DNA of 5,842 nt, from assembly GCA_934573945.1 (NCBI GenBank), contig CAKTMQ010000100.1, positions 1 through 5,842 on the forward strand, given 5' to 3'. The first letter of the stretch is position 1; every line of letters starts with the position of its first letter. A program made the translations under genes and the position numbers. The notes under the pieces were generated by a model, which had not been told where the DNA came from, ran no database searches, and worked only from the letters and a program-made list of their open reading frames with translations. Positions 1-4,703 of the stretch are shown piece by piece. The DNA is from an uncultured Oscillospiraceae bacterium. Its GTDB lineage: Bacteria > Bacillota > Clostridia > Oscillospirales > Oscillospiraceae.

Positions 1-1
1 G

Positions 2-250
2 GGCGACATCTGGCACGGTGTGGATAATGCGGCTATTCAGGCGGAGTTCGCCGGATGCAATGTGTATGCGCACGAGGAGTGCCGCGACTGCTGGGCACGG
101 CTGTACTGTTCCGGCGGCTGCGCCGCTAACGCCTACCACGCCACCGGTTCCGTCCGAGGTGTGTACCAGCAGGGCTGCGAGCTGTTCCGCAAGCGCATGG
201 AGTGCGCGATTATGGTGGCCGTAGCGCGGGAGCTGGGTGACGGGGAATGA
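2..250 (+). CDS. scfB: SCIFF peptide maturase, radical SAM/SPASM protein (C-terminal end only)
   Basis: Only the last 82 residues are present; the start and the catalytic radical SAM CX3CX2C motif lie outside the window. What remains is a SPASM-type auxiliary iron-sulfur cluster domain: local residues C19, then C27-x2-C30-x5-C36-x3-C40, then C59 and C68. The segments YCSGGCAANAYH and GCELFRKRMECAI are the features by which I recognise the six-Cys SCIFF maturase family. In that family the enzyme uses S-adenosylmethionine and Fe-S clusters to form thioether (Cys sulfur to alpha-carbon) crosslinks in the small Cys-rich SCIFF precursor, in the cytoplasm. The precursor gene, usually just upstream, is not in the window. 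The stop codon overlaps the next start as ATGA, which suggests one transcript and translational coupling with the decarboxylase. Another SPASM maturase subfamily is possible but less likely. Confidence 0.88.
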   Translation, partial: GDIWHGVDNAAIQAEFAGCNVYAHEECRDCWARLYCSGGCAANAYHATGSVRGVYQQGCELFRKRMECAIMVAVARELGDGE

Positions 251-1584
251 GCACCCCCATCTGTGACTTTGTCCGCCGCTACGTTGCCGGCCACCCCGTC
301 CGTCTCCATATGCCGGGACACAAGGGCATTCCCGTACTGGGCTATGAGCCGTATGATATTACCGAGATCGATGGGGCAGACGAACTCTTTGCACCGGAGG
401 GGATCATCGCCGAAAGCGAAGCGCAGGCCAGCGCTCTGTTCGGCGCAGCTACCTTCTATGCCACAGGAGGTTCTACCCTCTGCATACAGGCCATGCTGTA
501 CCTGCTGGCACAGTATGCCGTTTCAAAAGGAGAACGGCCGTGCATTTTGGCGGGACGCAATGCCCACAAGGCTCTTGTCAATGCCGCTGCGCTGCTGGAT
601 GTGGACATCATCTGGCTCTATCCGGAGGACGACGGCTCCTATCATACCTGCCGCGTAACGGCGGCACAAGTGCAGGAGGCATTGACCCGATGTGCACACC
701 GCCCCACAGCGGTATATCTTACCAGTCCTGATTATCTGGGTGATCTGGCCGATGTGACGGCGATCGCCGCAGTTTGTCATCAGTTCGGCACGTTATTGGC
801 GGTGGACAATGCCCATGGCGCCTATCTGCGGTTTCTTCCGGAGAGCTGGCATCCGCTGGATCTGGGGGCGGACATCTGCTGCGATTCCGCTCATAAGACG
901 CTGCCGGTGGTCACCGGCGGCGCCTATCTCCATGTATCTCCCGCCGCTCCAACACTGCTGACACACCATGCGAAGGCCGCCCTGTCCCTGTTCGGCTCCA
1001 GCAGTCCCTCGTACCTGATCCTGCAATCTCTGGATGCGGTCAATGACCGGATGGCTGCCTTTCGACGGCAGCTGTCAGAGCTTCTACCCCGGGCGGCAAC
1101 TCTGAAAGAGCGCCTTATCGCCAGTGGCTACACCCTAACGGGAGAGGAATCGCTGAAGCTGACGCTGTGTCCCAAATACTATGGCTATACCGGCGACGCA
1201 CTGGCACAGTGCCTGATGAACCGTCACATCTATCCGGAGTTTTATGATACAGACTATGTGGTGCTGATGCTCTCACCCGCCAATACGGCAGAAGATCTTT
1301 CCCGGCTGGAGGAAACGCTGATGTCCTTCCCGCGTATGGTTGCCATCACGGCCAAGCCGCCTGTAGCCCCCCATCCTCAACGGATATTGACGCCGCATCA
1401 GACACTGCTGGCCGATCGCGAGATACTGCCGGTCGAACAGTGTCTGGGACGCATCTCCGCAGCGGCAGCCATCAGCTGCCCGCCGGCCATTCCGTTGGTG
1501 GTCTGCGGTGAACGGATCGACCAGCAGGTGGTGGACTGTTTTCACTATTACGGAATTGAACACTGTACCGTGATCAAAGCCTGA
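247..1584 (+). CDS. Orn/Lys/Arg decarboxylase family PLP enzyme (compact form)
   Basis: A 445-residue fold-type I PLP enzyme of the Orn/Lys/Arg decarboxylase group. Visible motifs: HMPGHK (21-26), the cofactor-phosphate region ATGGST (72-77), RNAHK with H107 expected to stack on PLP, VDNAHGAY with D187 and H190, and SAHKTLP with K217 as the Schiff-base lysine. The C-terminal domain is recognised by LGRISAAAAISCPPAIPLVVCGERI (split: LGRIS at 400, PPAIPLVVCGERI to 424). It lacks the N-terminal wing domain of the large inducible enterobacterial enzymes and resembles Bacillus SpeA/YaaO in size, though it is somewhat shorter. The expected reaction is decarboxylation of a basic amino acid to a polyamine precursor, in the cytoplasm. 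Which substrate is used cannot be read from sequence, and a non-decarboxylase role is possible. The ATG at 247 overlaps the upstream stop and gives the usual family N-terminus (TPICDFVRRY). A hairpin follows 2 bases after the stop. Confidence 0.88.
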   Translation: MSTPICDFVRRYVAGHPVRLHMPGHKGIPVLGYEPYDITEIDGADELFAPEGIIAESEAQASALFGAATFYATGGSTLCIQAMLYLLAQYAVSKGERPCILAGRNAHKALVNAAALLDVDIIWLYPEDDGSYHTCRVTAAQVQEALTRCAHRPTAVYLTSPDYLGDLADVTAIAAVCHQFGTLLAVDNAHGAYLRFLPESWHPLDLGADICCDSAHKTLPVVTGGAYLHVSPAAPTLLTHHAKAALSLFGSSSPSYLILQSLDAVNDRMAAFRRQLSELLPRAATLKERLIASGYTLTGEESLKLTLCPKYYGYTGDALAQCLMNRHIYPEFYDTDYVVLMLSPANTAEDLSRLEETLMSFPRMVAITAKPPVAPHPQRILTPHQTLLADREILPVEQCLGRISAAAAISCPPAIPLVVCGERIDQQVVDCFHYYGIEHCTVIKA

Positions 1585-1586
1585 TC

Positions 1587-1625
1587 AAACGGAGACGTTC
1601 TGCATATGGCAGAACGTCTCCGTTT
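1587..1625 (+). terminator. Rho-independent-like terminator after the decarboxylase gene
   Basis: A perfect 17-bp inverted repeat (arms 1587-1603 and 1609-1625) with a 5-base loop ATATG begins just after the stop codon. The stem core reads CGGAGACGTTCTGC. The T tract is short (four Ts at 1623-1626, three of them inside the arm), so termination may depend on the stem more than the tail, or the hairpin may mainly protect the mRNA 3' end. It closes the maturase-decarboxylase unit and separates it from the MATE promoter. Confidence 0.75.
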
Positions 1626-1704
1626 TACGATCCCGGCAGTGGTAAACGTAGAAATTACAACAAAAAATCCTGTTGGCGGACGCTGTTTTCTGTACAAGCG
1701 GCCA

Positions 1705-1733
1705 TTGACTTCCATGGAAGACGATATTATAAT
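1705..1733 (+). promoter_or_regulatory. Sigma-70-type promoter of the MATE gene
   Basis: TTGACT (1705-1710), a 17-base spacer and a perfect TATAAT (1728-1733) make this the best promoter in the window. Transcription should start near G1740, giving a leader of about 33 bases before the ATG at 1773. The ribosome site is weak (GGGA at 1762-1765, 7 bases before the start). A 12-bp palindrome lies across the -35/spacer junction and a further half-site just after the -10 box (see the separate entry). Confidence 0.72.
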
Positions 1734-1739
1734 CTTCCA
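1709..1739. promoter_or_regulatory. Candidate operator: CTTCCA/TGGAAG half-sites over the MATE promoter
   Basis: CTTCCATGGAAG (1709-1720) is a perfect 12-bp palindrome overlapping the end of the -35 box and the start of the spacer. The half-site CTTCCA recurs at 1734-1739, immediately after the -10 box, so TGGAAG (1715-1720) and CTTCCA (1734-1739) also form an inverted pair enclosing TATAAT. Three half-sites in 31 bp covering the RNA polymerase contact region suggest repressor binding. No regulator gene is adjacent on this side, so the binder is unknown. The symmetry is seen; the function is inferred. Confidence 0.4.
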
Positions 1740-1772
1740 GCAACATATAAGGTAAAAAGCTGGGATTATGAT

Positions 1773-3242
1773 ATGAATCATCAACATTTTAAGTCGTTTT
1801 TTCATCCGTTGGATCTGACAGAAGGAACGTGCTGGAAAACCATTCTCGTCTTTTCGCTGCCCATTATTTTTTCCTATCTGCTTCAGCAGGTCTATTCCAT
1901 CAGTGATGCGGCTATTGTCGGCCAGACGCTGACGGCACAGGAGGTAGCAGGCGTCAATGATACGACTTCACTGGTCTTTATCTTCCTGCAGTTTGCTTTT
2001 GGTGTCAGTGCCGGCTTCTGCGTCGTTACCTCTTGCAGTGTTGGATGCCATGACCAGCGGGGTGTCCGCCGTTCTCTGGCAACACAGATCATCCTCTCAG
2101 CGGTGCTCACCGTACTGTTGACGACTGTGGCACTGCTTCTGCTGGATCCCATGCTGGCCTGGATCAATGTGACGCCGGACATCGGCGAGGTCTACCGCGC
2201 TGCGCATACCTACTGCGCCATCATCTTTGCCGGTATCGGTGCGCAGCTGTTCTACAATTTCATCTGCTCGTTCCTGCGCAGCATGGGCGACTCTGTGACG
2301 CCGCTGCTGTTTCTGCTGTTTTCTACGATCCTGAATGTGGCACTGGATCTGGCGTTCATTCTGGTGCTGAGGTGGGGCGTTGCCGGTGCGGCTGCCGCCA
2401 CGGTGGCCGCGCAGCTGGTCAGCACCATCGGCTGCTTTATCTACGCTTTTGCCCGCTATCCGGAGCTGCGTCTCCAGCGGGCAGACTGGCACATCACCTG
2501 GTGGGACATCCGGCGACACATCGTGCAGGGCGTTCCTCTGGGACTGCAATTCTCCGTGTTGGCCATCGGCATCATTGTGATGCAGAGCGTTGTTGTGTCC
2601 TTTGATATGCTCGACGGCGTCATGGCCTCCAGTGCGGCGGAAAACGGCTTCGGCGCCGCCAACAAGCTCAGCAACCTGATGTGCACTCCCATGAACGGTC
2701 TGGGTGCCGCCATGACCAGCTTCACCGCCCAGAATCTGGGCGCCGGAAAGCCGGAGCGTATCAAAAAAGGCACCCTGCAGGCACTGGCGATGATGGCGGT
2801 AATTGCTGTAATCTCTGTTGGTCTGGGACTCATCCTCATGCACAATGGTTTCTACCTGCGTATTTTCCTCAGCTCTGATAAGATCACCAGCGAGACCATT
2901 CGCTTCGGCAATACATTCCTATACGTGGATTTTTCTATGTATCTGTTTCTGGGCTTTATCTTCGTGGTGCGCAACTGCGTACAGGGGATCGGACGGTCTC
3001 AGTTTGTATTGGGTGCCGGTGCGGCAGAGCTGGTGGCCAGGATCGCTGTATGTATGTTTCTGCCGCAGCTCTTTGCCGGTGGAGCCGTGGGCGTCAACGC
3101 GCCGCCACTGGCGTTTTATGCGCTGTGCGCAGCGGATCCCTGCGCATGGATCGCCGCCGACGCGGTGCTGTCCATCTCCTTCATCCGCAATATTCTCCGT
3201 CAGGATTACCGCTATATGTACCGGCATACACCTCACACATAA
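1773..3242 (+). CDS. MATE family multidrug efflux transporter
   Basis: A 489-residue polytopic membrane protein of the multidrug and toxic compound extrusion family, complete and of slightly above usual length (about 450-460). The opening DLTEGTCWKTILVFSLPIIF (14-33), LLQQVYSISDAAIVG (36-50) and the repeat-like AQNLGAGKPERIKKG (319-333) in the second half are typical. About 12 membrane segments can be placed, roughly at 23-45, 62-85, 103-124, 144-166, 175-198, 201-226, 252-276, 290-318, 335-358, 380-402, 409-433 and 445-470, in two six-helix halves. Members export drugs, dyes or metabolites in exchange for Na+ or H+; substrate and coupling ion cannot be told here. The start puts the conserved DLTEG motif near residue 14-18, as in relatives. 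It has its own promoter and terminator, so it appears monocistronic. The nearest regulator gene is convergent, so a functional link is not implied. Confidence 0.92.
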   Translation: MNHQHFKSFFHPLDLTEGTCWKTILVFSLPIIFSYLLQQVYSISDAAIVGQTLTAQEVAGVNDTTSLVFIFLQFAFGVSAGFCVVTSCSVGCHDQRGVRRSLATQIILSAVLTVLLTTVALLLLDPMLAWINVTPDIGEVYRAAHTYCAIIFAGIGAQLFYNFICSFLRSMGDSVTPLLFLLFSTILNVALDLAFILVLRWGVAGAAAATVAAQLVSTIGCFIYAFARYPELRLQRADWHITWWDIRRHIVQGVPLGLQFSVLAIGIIVMQSVVVSFDMLDGVMASSAAENGFGAANKLSNLMCTPMNGLGAAMTSFTAQNLGAGKPERIKKGTLQALAMMAVIAVISVGLGLILMHNGFYLRIFLSSDKITSETIRFGNTFLYVDFSMYLFLGFIFVVRNCVQGIGRSQFVLGAGAAELVARIAVCMFLPQLFAGGAVGVNAPPLAFYALCAADPCAWIAADAVLSISFIRNILRQDYRYMYRHTPHT

Positions 3243-3244
3243 TA

Positions 3245-3275
3245 AAGAACCGCAGGCTTTTCGCCTGCGGTTCTT
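3245..3275. terminator. Two-way terminator hairpin between convergent genes
   Basis: A perfect 13-bp inverted repeat (3245-3257 and 3263-3275) with a TTTTC loop occupies most of the 46-base gap between the MATE stop and the 3' end of the minus-strand regulator. Stem core GAACCGCAGGC. Neither side has a long U tract. Read on the minus strand the stem is followed by TATTA, which makes TTCTTTATTA and a slightly better tail than the plus-strand TTCTTGCCC. It probably serves both genes. Confidence 0.75.
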
Positions 3276-3288
3276 GCCCTATGCTCAA

Positions 3289-3642
3289 TTATTCTTCCGT
3301 TATAAATGCCCGGAAATACTCCGCAAATACCCGGTCACCATAGGTACGCAGATCGTCGCAAAAAGTATCATACGCCGTCAGCATTGCCTTACCCTCGCTG
3401 GTGAGCACGGCGCCGCCGCCGTTTTTTCCTCCCGTGGTAGAGTCCAGCAGTTTAAAGCCTAATGCTTCTTCGGAGCGTTTTATGATCGTCCAAGCCTTGG
3501 AGTAGGCCATCTCCATCTCTGCCGCCGCAGCGCGCAGTGAATGAAGCCGCTCCACCCGGTGCAGCAGCTGCGCAATGCCCACTCCGAAGCACTTGCTGTC
3601 GGTAAATAAGCGGCAGGATACGTTGTAATGTAGCTTTTCCAT
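3289..3642 (-). CDS. ModE-like winged helix-turn-helix transcriptional regulator without MOP domains
   Basis: A 117-residue DNA-binding protein like the N-terminal domain of ModE, the molybdate-responsive regulator. The helix-turn-helix spans about 33-66 (SLRAAAAEMEMAYSKAWTII, then SEEALGFKLL). The wing carries the hallmark TGGKNGGGAVLT (70-81), followed by a C-terminal helix (SEGKAMLTAYDTFCDDL). Full-length ModE (about 260 residues) also has two molybdate-binding MOP domains. Here the protein ends after the dimerisation-type helix, as in many stand-alone clostridial homologues, so it cannot sense molybdate in the ModE way. The reading frame is open further upstream, but family alignment and the promoter both support the ATG at 3640-3642. 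It diverges from the yqeB-like gene, which fits a role in molybdenum-enzyme control; that is an inference. Some pipelines would call it LysR-like. Confidence 0.85.
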   Translation of the reverse strand: MEKLHYNVSCRLFTDSKCFGVGIAQLLHRVERLHSLRAAAAEMEMAYSKAWTIIKRSEEALGFKLLDSTTGGKNGGGAVLTSEGKAMLTAYDTFCDDLRTYGDRVFAEYFRAFITEE

Positions 3643-3649
3643 AGTCTCT

Positions 3650-3678
3650 ATTGTAGCAGGCCGGTGAAAAAACGTCAA
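3650..3678 (-). promoter_or_regulatory. Promoter of the ModE-like regulator, abutting its start codon
   Basis: On the minus strand TTGACG (3678-3673), a 17-base spacer and TACAAT (3655-3650) make a strong sigma-70-type promoter. Only 7 bases (AGAGACT) separate the -10 box from the ATG. Expected transcription start is at 3643-3642, so the mRNA would be leaderless or have a leader of one to three bases. No usable Shine-Dalgarno site can be on that transcript. Confidence 0.65.
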
Positions 3679-3683
3679 GGCCG

Positions 3684-3698
3684 GGATATTGACTATCC
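3684..3698. promoter_or_regulatory. Candidate operator in the divergent regulator/yqeB intergenic region
   Basis: GGATA-N5-TATCC (3684-3688 and 3694-3698) is a short dyad overlapping the -35 box of the yqeB promoter and lying close to the regulator -35 box. CTATCC recurs 18 bp downstream (3693-3698 and 3711-3716, the latter overlapping the -10). A wider inverted pair ACGTCA/TGACGT (3672-3677 and 3704-3709) encloses it symmetrically, with centres at about 3691 for both. The position is right for autoregulation plus control of yqeB by the ModE-like protein, but 5-6 bp arms are short enough to arise by chance. Confidence 0.35.
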
Positions 3699-3717
3699 GA
3701 CTCTGACGTGCTATCCT
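3689..3717 (+). promoter_or_regulatory. Promoter of the yqeB-like gene
   Basis: TTGACT (3689-3694), a 17-base spacer and TATCCT (3712-3717) predict a start near A3724 and a leader of about 24 bases. That leader carries a strong purine ribosome site (AGGGGGGAG, 3735-3743) before the ATG at 3748. The -10 box matches consensus at only four of six positions, which suits a regulated promoter. Its -35 box is 10 bp from the -35 box of the divergent regulator promoter, so the two cannot easily be occupied independently. Confidence 0.5.
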
Positions 3718-3747
3718 CTTGAAAAAGAAAAAAGAGGGGGGAGTCCT

Positions 3748-4542
3748 ATGCGCGTTTTGATCCGCGGTGCCGGTGATATTGCCACAGGTATCGCACTGCG
3801 GCTGTATCGTGCCCACTTTCAAGTCATTATGACCGATCTGCCGCACCCGACGGCGATCCGCCGCACCGTATGTTTCTCTCAGGCCATCGTACATGGCAGT
3901 ACGGTGGTGGAGGATGTAACCGCGCGCTTTGTACGGGACGCTGCGGCCGCCGCAACGCTTCTGACAGAGGGTGAGGTTCCTGTTCTGGCAGATCCCGAGG
4001 CCATATGCCGTGCGGAACTGCGGCCGGACGCACTGGTGGACGCTATTCTGGCCAAGCGCAATCTGGGCACAGCTATTACCGACGCCCCGGTGGTAATCGG
4101 TATCGGTCCCGGATTCACAGCGGGGGAGGACTGCCATGCAGCAGTAGAGACCATGCGCGGCCACACGTTGGGGCGCGTGATCTATCACGGCAGTCCGCTG
4201 CCCAACACCAATATTCCCGGATTGATCGGCGGCTATGCCGGTGAGCGGGTACTCCGGGCGCCAGATGACGGTATTTTCCGCACAGAGCGAAAAATCGGTG
4301 AAGTGGTCAGAACCGGCGACGTCGCCGGTACAGTCAACGGCCTGCCAATGCGATGTACTATTGACGGCGTGTTGCGCGGCCTATTAGCCGACGAAACACC
4401 TGTGTACAAGGGCATGAAGTCCGGCGATGTCGATCCCCGCTGTGAAGTGGAATACTGCTACACGGCTTCTGACAAAGCTCTTGCAGTAGGCGGTGGTGTG
4501 CTGGAAGCAATACTGCATCTTTGCAAAAGAGATGGTAAATAG
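3748..4542 (+). CDS. yqeB: YqeB/EF2563 family selenium-dependent molybdenum hydroxylase system protein
   Basis: A complete 264-residue protein, close to the usual length of the YqeB (EF2563) family. It opens with a Rossmann-like dinucleotide-binding turn, RGAGDIATGIALRL (6-19). Other conserved stretches are DLPHPTAIRRTVCFSQA (30-46), IGIGPGFTAGEDCHAAVETMRGH (split: GIGPGFTAG 118-126, CHAAVETMRGH 129-139), HGSPLPNTNIPG (147-158) and DVDPR (227-231). The family is associated by genome context with selenium-dependent molybdenum hydroxylases (xanthine dehydrogenase-like enzymes carrying a labile selenium ligand), and is thought to act in cofactor maturation in the cytoplasm; the biochemical step is not established. 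An in-frame GTG at 3664 was not chosen: the ATG has a strong ribosome site and the family N-terminus starts there. No partner genes (yqeC, mocA, selD, hydroxylase subunits) are in the window, which is somewhat unusual. No clear terminator follows. Confidence 0.88.
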   Translation: MRVLIRGAGDIATGIALRLYRAHFQVIMTDLPHPTAIRRTVCFSQAIVHGSTVVEDVTARFVRDAAAAATLLTEGEVPVLADPEAICRAELRPDALVDAILAKRNLGTAITDAPVVIGIGPGFTAGEDCHAAVETMRGHTLGRVIYHGSPLPNTNIPGLIGGYAGERVLRAPDDGIFRTERKIGEVVRTGDVAGTVNGLPMRCTIDGVLRGLLADETPVYKGMKSGDVDPRCEVEYCYTASDKALAVGGGVLEAILHLCKRDGK

Positions 4543-4620
4543 TCCTGCTTTTTTGTTAGCTTTCCTAAATCATTGTGAGATTTTTATACGGTTTCAACAG
4601 TAGAATATCGTAAAAAACTG

Positions 4621-4629
4621 TGGTATAAT
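4621..4629 (+). promoter_or_regulatory. Extended -10 promoter of pckA
   Basis: TGG-TATAAT (4621-4629) is a perfect -10 hexamer preceded by the TGn extension. The -35 position at 17-base spacing holds TAGAAT, a poor match, as is common for extended -10 promoters or activator-dependent ones. The expected start near G4636 gives a leader of about 68 bases. The sequence upstream (4543-4620) is AT-rich with a T run and no convincing terminator, so some readthrough from yqeB is possible. Confidence 0.6.
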
Positions 4630-4643
4630 AACAATGCCCCCGA

Positions 4644-4678
4644 AATGTAGGGTACATTCCAGACAATTAAAATAATTG
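4644..4678. promoter_or_regulatory. Two 6-3-6 dyads in the pckA leader
   Basis: AATGTA-GGG-TACATT (4644-4658) and CAATTA-AAA-TAATTG (4664-4678) are two perfect dyads with the same arm and gap lengths. Their centres at 4651 and 4671 are exactly 20 bp apart, about two helical turns. They lie from about +9 to +43 of the predicted transcript, where bound protein would block elongation or initiation. The second is AT-only except its outer bases, so chance symmetry is a real alternative. A 3-base gap is tight for an RNA hairpin, which favours a DNA-level site if either is functional. Confidence 0.3.
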
Positions 4679-4703
4679 ACAATAAATGAAAAGGAGTAAA
4701 AAC

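Noticed and set aside
1548..1805. 85-codon minus-strand frame spanning the decarboxylase-MATE gap
   Set aside because: It crosses the terminator hairpin and the MATE promoter, has no ribosome site of note and encodes nothing recognisable.
2097..2843. 248-codon open frame antisense to the MATE gene
   Set aside because: The product is rich in H, Q, R and G with no family resemblance, and the plus-strand MATE frame fully explains the region.
3664..3747. Upstream GTG start adding 28 residues to the yqeB-like protein
   Set aside because: The predicted transcription start is near 3724, downstream of that GTG. The ATG at 3748 has a strong ribosome site and matches the family N-terminus.
3289..4188. 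Longer 299-residue form of the minus-strand regulator
   Set aside because: The extra 182 residues are antisense to yqeB and lack resemblance to any domain. ModE-like homology begins at the ATG at 3642, directly behind a good promoter.
4524..4555. Possible terminator after the yqeB-like gene (T run at 4550-4555)
   Set aside because: The T run is preceded only by a 5-bp A/T-rich pairing with a large loop, not a stable GC stem.
4583..4596. Catabolite-responsive (cre-like) element upstream of the pckA promoter
   Set aside because: It keeps the central CG and the right half but misses two conserved left-half positions of the TGWAANCGNTNWCA consensus; a match of this quality is expected often by chance.
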